NCBI GenBank assembly: GCA_934487205.1 | Contig: CAKSRS010000086.1 | Coordinates: 1 to 6,468, forward strand | DNA length: 6,468 nt | Origin: an uncultured Clostridia bacterium | Lineage (GTDB): Bacteria; Bacillota; Clostridia; UBA1381 | Direction of reading: 5' to 3' | In this document: in pieces, positions 1 through 5,612 of the stretch | Numbering within the stretch: position 1 is the first letter of the stretch | Layout: the number at the start of each line of letters is the position of its first letter | Translations under genes and position numbers: made by a program | The notes under the pieces: model-generated | The model's input: the letters and a program-made list of their open reading frames with translations, nothing else | Databases searched by the model: none | Told to the model about the DNA's origin: nothing

Positions 1-98
1 AAATCAACTTTCAATTAACGGAGAAATCAAAAATTCAATAACTTTATCCAAGGTTTTGCACTACCTCTTTTTGTTATACCTTTTTTGACTTGTTTTCT

Positions 99-127
99 AT
101 TATATCATACTTTTTCAAAAAACGCAA
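99..127 (-). promoter_or_regulatory. Leftward sigma-A promoter for a gene beyond the left edge
   Basis: On the minus strand a -35 TTGCGT (122-127) is followed after exactly 17 bp by -10 TATAAT (99-104), preceded by TGA, which makes an extended -10. Transcription would start near position 92 and leave the window at base 1. It lies downstream of the terminator of the operon on the same strand, so it should drive an independent transcription unit. Bases 1-92 would be its leader. I see no convincing start codon with a well-spaced ribosome binding site there. Confidence 0.6.
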
Positions 128-140
128 TTTCCTATACAGC

Positions 141-172
141 AAAAAATCGAGGACTTTTCATCCTTGATTTTT
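141..172 (-). terminator. Intrinsic terminator of the Gfo/ThuA operon
   Basis: Arms 142-153 and 161-172 are complementary over 12 positions around a 7-nt loop. One position is G-T on the plus strand, which is A/C when read on the minus strand. On the minus strand the stem runs into six T residues (146-141). It begins about 30 nt after the stop codon of the last operon gene (203), as expected for a Rho-independent terminator. The plus-strand reading is also paired and followed by T residues, so it could work in both directions. Confidence 0.7.
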
Positions 173-202
173 GTGACACTTTTTAAACAGCCCCTTTTTA
201 TT

Positions 203-1279
203 CTATATTTCGATATGAACAGCGTCACCTGTTTGTGCCGACTTAAATGCCGCCTCCATAACCTTCATGACGCGCAAAGCCTGTTCCGGTTTGATTGTCA
301 GTTCCGCTTTTCCTTCAATTGCGTCGACTAACTGGTCGTAAACCACATCAAGGTTATCGACAACATCTGTCGGCTCGGAAAGCTCAATTGTCTCAACCGT
401 GTCGGGCGTACGCGGCGCCATTGTTTTTGTCGGGCCTGCCTTTATTGTCTTAATTTCGTCCGCCCATTTATCCTGACGTTCCAGGCATCTTACAACCTTG
501 CCGCTGCATGACCAGTCATCAATCTGCAGCGTACCATCCGTGCCGAGCACATACCAGCGCGGGTGCGAAATAAAGTTATTCGTCGATACTTCAATATGCG
601 CTGTAAGTCCGCTTTCAAACGTCATTGTAAGGCGCAGATTATCGTCGACATCGGGGTAGTGAACCGAATACATCTTACAGAATACATTCGTAACCTTTTC
701 GGGAACCATGTACATAATCTGGTCGATAAGGTGAACGCCCCAGTCAAGCATCATTCCACCGCCCTTTTCCTTTTGCGTGCGCCAGCCCGCGGGCACTCCG
801 CGCGAGCCTTCAACGCGCGACTCTATAACATACGGCTTGCCGATAATTCCGCTTTCGACCTGCGAGCGCATAAGCACAAAATCGCGGTTTGTGCGTCGGT
901 TTTGGTCAACGGTGAAGATGCGGTTGTATTTTTTTGCCGCGTCCATAATTTCAAGCAGCTCGTCCGATGTAACCGTGACGGGTTTTTCGCAGATAATGTG
1001 CTTTCCGGCGGCAAGGGCGCGGATTGCAATATCCTTGTGTACATCGTTTGTTGCGGACACCAAAATGATGTCAATTTCCGGGTCGGCAAGAATTTCCGCC
1101 TCGGAAGAATAGGCAACAAGTCCCTTTTCGCGCGCGGCATCAAGACGTGCGGGGTTTATATCCCACACGCCTTTGATTTTAACTTTTGTATTGCCTTTTG
1201 AGAGCTGCTTATAATGGTTTCCCGCCATTCCGCCAAAACCGATAATTCCCAAATTATAGCTGTTTTTTATTGTACTCAT
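203..1279 (-). CDS. Gfo/Idh/MocA family NAD(P)-dependent oxidoreductase (ThuB-like context)
   Basis: A 358-residue protein, a normal length for the family. The N-terminal Rossmann fold shows the dinucleotide motif GFGGMAG at residues 14-20 and an acidic residue closing beta-2 (Asp40), which favours NAD(H). The family signature Glu-Lys-Pro is at 98-100. The catalytic C-terminal half has GGGMMLDWGVHLID (173-186), with Asp179 and His183 in the usual active-site spacing. Family members oxidise or reduce sugar hydroxyls or keto groups in the cytosol; no signal peptide is visible. The ATG is supported by AGGTGA seven bases upstream. The gene is last in a three-gene operon, 19 nt after the thuA-like gene. 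Beside ThuA it most resembles the ThuB role (formation of 3-keto glycosides), but substrate specificity cannot be read from the sequence. The family call is certain, the reaction inferred. Confidence 0.93.
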   Translation of the reverse strand: MSTIKNSYNLGIIGFGGMAGNHYKQLSKGNTKVKIKGVWDINPARLDAAREKGLVAYSSEAEILADPEIDIILVSATNDVHKDIAIRALAAGKHIICEKPVTVTSDELLEIMDAAKKYNRIFTVDQNRRTNRDFVLMRSQVESGIIGKPYVIESRVEGSRGVPAGWRTQKEKGGGMMLDWGVHLIDQIMYMVPEKVTNVFCKMYSVHYPDVDDNLRLTMTFESGLTAHIEVSTNNFISHPRWYVLGTDGTLQIDDWSCSGKVVRCLERQDKWADEIKTIKAGPTKTMAPRTPDTVETIELSEPTDVVDNLDVVYDQLVDAIEGKAELTIKPEQALRVMKVMEAAFKSAQTGDAVHIEI

Positions 1280-1298
1280 AATAATTCACCTGTTTCAA

Positions 1299-2006
1299 TC
1301 AGTTTTCCAATGCCGAAAATTGCGGACAATCCGGTGTAATATTTTTCTTAATCGGGCATGCCCATTTTACCGCATTTTTAATAATTCTTTGAACATATTC
1401 GTTTTGAAAGGACATGTTTGTCTCGTGCCCGGGCTGGAAGTAGAAAATTCTTCCGTTGCCGCGGACGAAGGTGCAGCCGCTGCGAAATACTTCGCCGCCG
1501 TTGTACCAACCCATAAAGATAACTTCCTGCGGCTCGGGAATTTCAAACGGTTCGCCGTACATTTCCTCGGGGTCGAGGACAAATGTTTCGGGAATATCTT
1601 CCGCAATCGGGTGGTTCGGCTTTATTGTCCAAATGCGCTCTCTTGCGCCGTCGCGCCATTTAAGATTACAGTATGTGCCGAGAAGTTTGCGGAAAATTTT
1701 TGAGTGGTGTCCCGAATGAAGAACTATAAGCCCCATGCCGTTTAGAACATGTTCATAAACACGCTGTACAACCTCGTCGGGAACTTTGTCATGCGCCATG
1801 TGTCCCCACCAAAGCAGAACATCGGTGTCGTCCAAAACCTCGTTTGTCAGACCGCATTCGTCGTCATCCAAAGTTGCCGTCCTTACCTCTACATCATCCG
1901 ACTTCAGAAATCCGGCGATATATGTATGCAAACCGCCGGGGTAGAGTTCGGTAACGCGCGGCTCGCTTTTTTCGTGTTGATTTTCATTCCATACAGTTAC
2001 TTTCAT
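1299..2006 (-). CDS. ThuA-like domain protein (trehalose utilization family)
   Basis: A 235-residue single-domain cytosolic protein with the class I glutamine-amidotransferase-like fold of the ThuA family. Visible family features are WWGHMAH (66-72), the strand and turn GLIVLHSGHHS (92-102), a conserved NHPI followed by an EDIPE segment (131-140), EEMYGEPF (147-154) and the C-terminal FQPGHE (190-195). The usual GATase cysteine nucleophile is replaced by the histidine/serine-rich turn, as in other ThuA proteins. Rhizobial ThuA acts with ThuB, a Gfo/Idh/MocA dehydrogenase, in trehalose and related sugar use. Here it is sandwiched between two such dehydrogenases, which fits keto-glycoside metabolism. 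The start is supported by GGAGG eight bases upstream, directly after the stop of the preceding gene (14-nt gap), so translation is probably coupled. The biochemical role of the family is poorly defined. Family call is firm, function inferred. Confidence 0.88.
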   Translation of the reverse strand: MKVTVWNENQHEKSEPRVTELYPGGLHTYIAGFLKSDDVEVRTATLDDDECGLTNEVLDDTDVLLWWGHMAHDKVPDEVVQRVYEHVLNGMGLIVLHSGHHSKIFRKLLGTYCNLKWRDGARERIWTIKPNHPIAEDIPETFVLDPEEMYGEPFEIPEPQEVIFMGWYNGGEVFRSGCTFVRGNGRIFYFQPGHETNMSFQNEYVQRIIKNAVKWACPIKKNITPDCPQFSALEN

Positions 2007-2020
2007 TTTAGGTCCCTCCG

Positions 2021-3100
2021 TTACAGACGTACTTCTGCACCTGTTTCGGCAGATTTGTACATTGCCTCAAGAATTTTTATCATGTTTACGCCCTGAATCG
2101 GTTCAAAATCGGGTTTTGCGTTATTTAACAGGACATCTGCAAAGTGACGCAGATTTGCCTCATGATGCGGCATGCATGTGTTGTCGTTCGCGGTTACCGG
2201 TTCAAGATTAACAAGCTGACCGTAATCTTCGGTAAAAATTTTCAGCTTGCCGGTTTTGCTTGTAAAGCTCGAACCCGCCTTTGTGCCGCGGAGTTCAACA
2301 AAACTTTGTTCTTCCTCGATGTTCGACGCCCATGAAAATTCAATCTGCAGGCACGCGCCGTTGTCGAATTTAATAAATCCCATAGCCAAATCCTCAACGT
2401 CAAAAGTGCCGTCCTCTTTAGCGTCACCGAAGTGAGAATTAACCGAGTCGGACACATTGCTGTCGGCGAATTTTGTGTATATACAGCCCGAAACCGCAAT
2501 GGGCGCGGGATTTCCCATAAGCCAGATTGACAAATCAATCATATGTACGCCGAGGTCAATCAGCGGACCGCCGCCGGACTGAGCCTTTGTCGTAAACCAG
2601 CCGCCCTTTCCGGGGATACCGCGGCGTCTTTGCCAGCCGCAGCGACCGCAGTAGATTTCACCCATTTTTCCGTCCGCGATATACTGCTTTAAATATTTTG
2701 CCGTTGCACGGTAGCGGTTGTTGCGCATTACCATGAGATGACGGTTATATTTTTCCGCCGCTGTTTGCATTTTTTTCGCCTCATCAACCGATACGGCATC
2801 GGGCTTTTCGCAGAATACGTGCAGCCCCTTTTCCATTGCCGCAACCGCAATTATCGAGTGCAGATAATTCGGCGTGCAGATATCGACATAATCAAGTCCG
2901 TCAACGTTAAGCAAATCATTATAGTCCGTAAATGCCGGAACATCGGGCATATTAAACTCCTTTTTAAACGACTCGATTTTTTCGGGCATTATGTCGCATA
3001 CCGCCGCGATTTCCACATTATCCATTTTCAGATACCCGGGCATATGCGCGTGTCGGCAAATTCCGCCCAGACCTACAATTCCTACTTTAAGCTTTTTCAT
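2021..3100 (-). CDS. Gfo/Idh/MocA family oxidoreductase, first gene of the operon
   Basis: With the ATG at 3100 this is a 359-residue protein. The Rossmann motif GLGGICR is at residues 10-16, Asp36 closes the second strand (NAD preference), and the family Glu-Lys-Pro is at 98-100. The substrate domain shows SGGGPLIDLGVHMID (175-189), with Asp182 and His186 as the likely catalytic pair. The frame extends upstream to a GTG at 3130. I reject that start because the predicted transcription start (about 3128) lies inside it, whereas the ATG has GAGG at good spacing. It is clearly a divergent paralogue, not a copy, of the other oxidoreductase in the operon. The pair may oxidise a sugar and later reduce the keto product, or act on two substrates. 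No signal peptide. Family certain, substrate unknown. Confidence 0.93.
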   Translation of the reverse strand: MKKLKVGIVGLGGICRHAHMPGYLKMDNVEIAAVCDIMPEKIESFKKEFNMPDVPAFTDYNDLLNVDGLDYVDICTPNYLHSIIAVAAMEKGLHVFCEKPDAVSVDEAKKMQTAAEKYNRHLMVMRNNRYRATAKYLKQYIADGKMGEIYCGRCGWQRRRGIPGKGGWFTTKAQSGGGPLIDLGVHMIDLSIWLMGNPAPIAVSGCIYTKFADSNVSDSVNSHFGDAKEDGTFDVEDLAMGFIKFDNGACLQIEFSWASNIEEEQSFVELRGTKAGSSFTSKTGKLKIFTEDYGQLVNLEPVTANDNTCMPHHEANLRHFADVLLNNAKPDFEPIQGVNMIKILEAMYKSAETGAEVRL

Positions 3101-3102
3101 AA

Positions 3103-3119
3103 AATTGTACCTCACAATT
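3103..3119 (-). promoter_or_regulatory. 17-bp inverted repeat enclosing the ribosome binding site of the first operon gene
   Basis: AATTGT, five bases, ACAATT: a perfect 6-bp inverted repeat between the predicted transcription start and the ATG. On the minus strand the five central bases are GAGGT, the Shine-Dalgarno sequence. It can be a DNA operator at about +9 to +25, or an mRNA hairpin that presents the ribosome binding site in its loop. The repeat is seen directly; either function is inference. Confidence 0.45.
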
Positions 3120-3134
3120 ATTTTTTTCACCTAA

Positions 3135-3143
3135 AGTATAGCA
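3135..3143 (-). promoter_or_regulatory. Extended -10 promoter of the Gfo/ThuA operon
   Basis: The minus strand reads TGCTATACT, an extended -10 (TGn followed by TATACT). No good -35 is present at 17 bp, consistent with an activator-dependent or extended -10 promoter. Transcription would start near 3128 and give a leader of about 28 nt. The region upstream is shared with the divergent AraC-type regulator, the obvious candidate activator. Confidence 0.55.
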
Positions 3144-3158
3144 TATTGATTTTTTTTA

Positions 3159-3167
3159 TGATATAAT
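3159..3167 (+). promoter_or_regulatory. Extended -10 promoter of the AraC-family gene
   Basis: TGATATAAT is a perfect extended -10 with TATAAT at 3162-3167. No recognisable -35 lies 16-18 bp upstream; that space is occupied by the -10 of the divergent operon. Transcription would start near 3174, about 33 nt before the chosen ATG. Confidence 0.55.
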
Positions 3168-3206
3168 ATACTTAATAAAAAATATCGAAATTTTACGGTG
3201 ATGATT

Positions 3207-4085
3207 ATGGAAAAGGTACACGAGAAAAAATTCAGATTAAACGGACTTGACAGCTGGATACATTGTATTTACACAAATGTGGCGGGTAAAAATGATGTCG
3301 GTTCTGAAAGTGCGACGGAACGGTATCACTATCATAATTATGTGGAGTTTTTATATTCCATAAAAAGCAGCGCGATAGTTTATATTAACGGCGAAAGCTA
3401 CAGCTTTAAAGACGGCGACCTTATAATAATCAATTCCAACGACTTGCACACGCTTTCATTCCCGGGTGACAGCGAGTATATATGCGTGAAATTTGCGCCG
3501 AATATATTGTATGCGGACGAGTCGGCATTTGCGGAATACAAATATGCCGTACCGTTTATAATAGATACGCCGCATCAAATCGTTTTTGACAGCGAATACA
3601 CGGAAAGAACGGGAATAAGGGATTTGTGTATTGAAATAATGGATGAATGGAACAGGAAGGACTATGCATTTGAACTTGCAATACGCGCGGATATACTGAA
3701 AATTTTCACGTGGATACTGCGCTATTGGAAGGCACAGGGGGCGCTGAGTATTGATAAAAATATCCCTGATTCGATAAAAAGAGCGCTGACTTACATTACG
3801 GAAAATTATGAAACCGTTACCGAAAAAGACGCGGCGCGCGAAAGCGGGTTGAGTTACAATCATTTTTCGAATACCTTTAAGGCGGCGATGGGACAGAATT
3901 TTACGGATTTTGTGCTTTCGGTGCGGTTAAAGGCGGCGGAGCGCCTGCTTATATCGACCGAAAAAAGCATGACGGAGATTGCCATGGAAACGGGATTTAC
4001 GACGTCAAGCCACTTTATCGCAAATTTTAAACGCCTGAAGGGCGTAACCCCGGGGAAATTCCGCGTGAATTTAAGACGTTTTTAA
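3207..4085 (+). CDS. AraC-family transcriptional regulator with N-terminal cupin
   Basis: A 292-residue regulator from the ATG at 3207. The frame also offers GTG (3198) and ATG (3201), but GGTG at 3197-3200 is the only plausible ribosome binding site and best fits 3207. The N-terminal cupin-type sensor shows the His-rich HYHNYVEF strand (about 41-48), the YINGESYSFKDGDLIII turn typical of sugar-binding AraC proteins (about 59-75) and a following His in NDLHTL. The C-terminal 105 residues hold the double helix-turn-helix: the first around DAARESGLSYNHFSNTFK, the second around IAMETGFTTSSHFIANFKR, ending in the usual GVTPGKFR. It is divergent from the oxidoreductase/ThuA operon across about 106 bp, so it very likely senses a sugar or its oxidised derivative and activates that operon. 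The ligand is not deducible. No convincing terminator follows. Confidence 0.93.
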   Translation: MEKVHEKKFRLNGLDSWIHCIYTNVAGKNDVGSESATERYHYHNYVEFLYSIKSSAIVYINGESYSFKDGDLIIINSNDLHTLSFPGDSEYICVKFAPNILYADESAFAEYKYAVPFIIDTPHQIVFDSEYTERTGIRDLCIEIMDEWNRKDYAFELAIRADILKIFTWILRYWKAQGALSIDKNIPDSIKRALTYITENYETVTEKDAARESGLSYNHFSNTFKAAMGQNFTDFVLSVRLKAAERLLISTEKSMTEIAMETGFTTSSHFIANFKRLKGVTPGKFRVNLRRF

Positions 4086-4112
4086 AAATTTTATTCTTTG
4101 CGCAATTTCAAC

Positions 4113-4141
4113 TTTACAAACGAAAAATATCGTGATATAAT
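4113..4141 (+). promoter_or_regulatory. Strong sigma-A promoter of the structured RNA
   Basis: A -35 TTTACA (4113-4118), a 17-bp spacer, then -10 TATAAT (4136-4141) preceded by TGA (extended -10). This is one of the best promoter matches in the window. The start would be near 4148-4149, with no protein gene following within 400 bases, which is what a stable RNA gene needs. Confidence 0.75.
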
Positions 4142-4148
4142 GTACAAC

Positions 4149-4381
4149 AATGGAGACGTTATATCCGAATGCCGCCATTAAATGCGTTGATTATTCTGCA
4201 AGGGAAATGTGTCAGTAAGCGCCGGAATCGCTTACGGTAATGCAGATTTCCCTCCAAAATCGTCCTTCGGGGCGTCGGGATATTCTTCAGTCCCGAATCT
4301 GTGTGTGCACGAGCCTTTGCAGTTTAGTCACGCTGTTGAATAAATCCAAAAACAGAGAATCGCACAGTTTTCTGTTTTTTT
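4149..4381 (+). ncRNA. Free-standing structured non-coding RNA, family not recognised
   Basis: A transcript of about 233 nt lies between a strong promoter and an intrinsic terminator. Helices seen by hand: a 5' hairpin (4149-4153 with 4175-4179, inner 4157-4160 with 4168-4171); a long closing stem (4184-4187 with 4330-4333, 4189-4193 with 4325-4329, a UU/UU internal loop, 4196-4201 with 4317-4322); inside it a two-part hairpin (4202-4208 with 4246-4252 and 4215-4221 with 4229-4235), a 5-bp stem capped by a UUCG tetraloop (4261-4274), and a perfect 6-bp stem with a 10-nt loop (4275-4296). The loop at 4222-4228 could pair with 4282-4286 as a kissing interaction. I see none of the signatures of SRP RNA, RNase P RNA, tmRNA or common riboswitches, and the multibranch shape is unlike 6S RNA. 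It has no convincing reading frame. The existence of an RNA is well supported; its identity is open. Confidence 0.7.
4348..4381 (+). terminator. Intrinsic terminator of the structured RNA
   Basis: Arms 4348-4360 and 4367-4379 form a 13-bp stem including two G-U pairs around the hexaloop CGCACA. The 3' arm ends in a run of seven T residues (4375-4381). It is AT-rich but continuous. It ends the RNA well before the next promoter (4442-4470), separating it from mecA. Confidence 0.75.
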
Positions 4382-4441
4382 ATACAGTTTACAGGCAAAA
4401 TTCGCTTATATATGTAATTTATTCAAAAATACCTTTTTCTA

Positions 4442-4470
4442 TTCCCAAAAACAAATCTTCATAGTATAAT
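4442..4470 (+). promoter_or_regulatory. Promoter of mecA
   Basis: A -35 TTCCCA (4442-4447, four of six consensus positions), a 17-bp spacer and a perfect -10 TATAAT (4465-4470). The start would be near 4477, giving an 85-nt leader before the mecA ATG. Confidence 0.6.
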
Positions 4471-4487
4471 GATTATAAGGGGCTGAG

Positions 4488-4508
4488 TTGCCGCTGCGTG
4501 CGCGGCGG
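4488..4508 (+). other. GC-rich hairpin in the mecA leader
   Basis: GCCGC (4490-4494) pairs with GCGGC (4502-4506) around the loop TGCGTGC, extended by two U-G pairs. It lies in the 5' untranslated region about 50 nt before the ATG and has no T-run, so it is not a terminator. It may stabilise the messenger or be a small protein-binding site. No known riboswitch is recognised. Confidence 0.4.
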
Positions 4509-4561
4509 ACATAAATATAAAAAGTTCGGTCTTGTCATTGCGGGGCAGAATGGAGATTGTT

Positions 4562-5128
4562 ATGAAAATTATCAGGATAGAACAAGACAGGATAAAGGTT
4601 GTATTGTCAGAAGACGACCTGACTGATATGAACATTGATATAGCGAATCTGACGCCGGATTCACCGGAGCTTAGTCTTTTTCTTTGCGAGATAATGGAGG
4701 CGGTTAAGGCGGAAACGGGGTTTTCGCTTGAGTCAGGTCAGGTTATCGTGGAGGCGTCTGCCGCCGACGACGGGATAATCCTGATGCTGTCGCACGCGCG
4801 GCGGATTGCCGACCGCGGCAGAATACGCGGAGTGCGTGCCGTGCGGAGAAAGCAGACCGTGATTTTTGAGTTCGGTGAGTTTGATGATATTACGGCGCTG
4901 CTGGTTAACATTGACAGAAGTTATATACTGAAAATGCGGCTTTATGTTTGCCGGGACAATTTTTACCTGGCGGTGCCGCGGAGAGGCATACCTGTACTTA
5001 TTTATGAATATTCCATGCATAACAGACGCGCCTCGGTTGCCGAGAGTATTCTTTGCGAGCACGGCAGACTTATTGCCGAAGGCGAAAATCTTTGTAAAAT
5101 CGCCGACGCATTAAAAAAGATAAAATAA
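4562..5128 (+). CDS. mecA: Adaptor protein MecA (ClpC adaptor, competence regulator)
   Basis: A 188-residue acidic-then-basic protein of the MecA/YpbH family. In Firmicutes these adaptors bring substrates such as ComK and other regulators to the ClpCP protease in the cytosol. The N-terminal domain (about 1-80) has the family's MKIIRIEQDRIKV opening, an acidic DDLTDMNID segment and the ...FLCEIMEAVKAETGF helix. A short Arg-rich linker (80-97) follows. The C-terminal domain (98-188) begins VIFEFGEFDDITALL, the ClpC-binding part, and ends with the EHGRLIAEGENLCKIADAL helix typical of MecA. It is about 30 residues shorter than B. subtilis MecA, mainly in the linker. The frame extends to a TTG at 4532, but GGAG at good distance before the ATG at 4562 decides the start. 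It has its own promoter and is separate from yajC. Confidence 0.85.
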   Translation: MKIIRIEQDRIKVVLSEDDLTDMNIDIANLTPDSPELSLFLCEIMEAVKAETGFSLESGQVIVEASAADDGIILMLSHARRIADRGRIRGVRAVRRKQTVIFEFGEFDDITALLVNIDRSYILKMRLYVCRDNFYLAVPRRGIPVLIYEYSMHNRRASVAESILCEHGRLIAEGENLCKIADALKKIK

Positions 5129-5131
5129 CTA

Positions 5132-5160
5132 TTGCAAAATCTCCGGATATGTGATAAAAT
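5132..5160 (+). promoter_or_regulatory. Promoter of yajC
   Basis: A -35 TTGCAA (5132-5137), a 17-bp spacer and -10 TAAAAT (5155-5160) with TGA before it (extended -10). It lies just after the mecA stop codon. The start would be near 5167, giving a leader of about 26 nt with GGAG before the yajC ATG. Confidence 0.65.
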
Positions 5161-5192
5161 AATAATATTATATTGAAAAGGAGAATTTTAGC

Positions 5193-5546
5193 ATGTTTGA
5201 TTTATTGGCAACGATAGCATATGCCGAGGGCGAGCAAACCGCACAGCAGGCACAGGCAGGACTTATGTCACTTTTGCCGCTGATATTGATGATTGTTATT
5301 TTTTACTTTATTCTTATCAGACCGCAGAGAAAGCAGGAGAAAAAGCAAAAGGCAATGCTTGCTGCTTTGCAGATAGGCGATAAGGTTGTAACAATCGGCG
5401 GAATTTGCGGAAAAATCACTAAGCTTAAAGATGACGTTGTTTATCTTGAAACGGGCTTTGTCGGAAATCCGAACGAAAAATCAATTATAAAAATGGAACG
5501 TTCGTCTATTAAGACGGTGCAGACAATTCACGAAGAAGATGCATAA
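5193..5546 (+). CDS. yajC: Preprotein translocase subunit YajC
   Basis: A 117-residue inner-membrane protein, typical YajC length. YajC associates with SecDF at the Sec translocon. A short N-terminal segment rich in Gln/Ala precedes a single transmembrane helix (about 24-42), ending in the hallmark RPQRK (43-47) and a strongly basic stretch. The cytosolic domain carries the family signature LQIGDKVVTIGGICGKI (59-75) and a beta-rich remainder. The ATG is preceded by AAAGGAG at good spacing. It is followed after 66 nt by the TIGR04086-type membrane gene, a neighbour commonly seen in clostridia, with a strong hairpin between them. Identification is secure. Confidence 0.95.
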   Translation: MFDLLATIAYAEGEQTAQQAQAGLMSLLPLILMIVIFYFILIRPQRKQEKKQKAMLAALQIGDKVVTIGGICGKITKLKDDVVYLETGFVGNPNEKSIIKMERSSIKTVQTIHEEDA

Positions 5547-5551
5547 AAACT

Positions 5552-5602
5552 ACCCTTTCGAATATATATGTACAAATATATGTTTGGGAGGGTTCTTTTT
5601 TT
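5552..5602 (+). terminator. Long hairpin plus U-tract between yajC and the membrane protein gene
   Basis: Arms 5552-5569 and 5576-5593 pair at all 18 positions (four G-U) around the hexaloop GTACAA, followed by TCTTTTTTT. It has the form of a strong intrinsic terminator for yajC. The four G-U pairs would be A/C mismatches on the other strand, so it is oriented with yajC. The ribosome binding site of the next gene begins right after it. Confidence 0.8.
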
Positions 5603-5612
5603 GGAAGGAAAA

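Noticed and set aside
4..51. A 15-codon minus-strand frame starting TTG downstream of the leftward promoter, with AGAGG upstream
   Set aside because: Spacing of about 12 nt to a TTG is poor and the frame is tiny; no similarity recognised. A gene outside the window is the more likely target of the promoter.
563..1201. 212-codon plus-strand open frame opposite the second oxidoreductase
   Set aside because: It is antisense to a gene with clear family motifs, has a Cys/His/Arg/Asn-rich composition unlike a real protein, and no ribosome binding site.
3101..3130. Upstream GTG start adding ten residues to the first oxidoreductase
   Set aside because: The predicted transcription start (about 3128) falls within that codon, and GAGG supports the ATG at 3100 directly before the Rossmann motif.
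3176..3190. Short AAATATCG match shared with 4123-4132 as a common regulator site
   Set aside because: Eight AT-rich bases are expected by chance in such regions and show no symmetry.
3456..3863. 135-codon minus-strand open frame inside the AraC-family gene
   Set aside because: It is antisense to a gene with intact cupin and HTH motifs and has no start signals.
4149..4381. Assignment of the RNA as 6S, SRP, RNase P or tmRNA
   Set aside because: No SRP domain IV GGAA loop with its flanking internal loop, no RNase P conserved core, no CCA-ending tRNA-like part, and the multibranch topology is unlike the single long 6S hairpin.
4240..4464. 74-codon plus-strand open frame in the mecA upstream region
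   Set aside because: It overlaps the structured RNA and its terminator, and its composition and lack of ribosome binding site show it is not coding.
4479..4490. GGGGCTGAG in the mecA leader, reminiscent of a TPP riboswitch piece
   Set aside because: The remaining conserved TPP aptamer segments are absent and the leader is too short.
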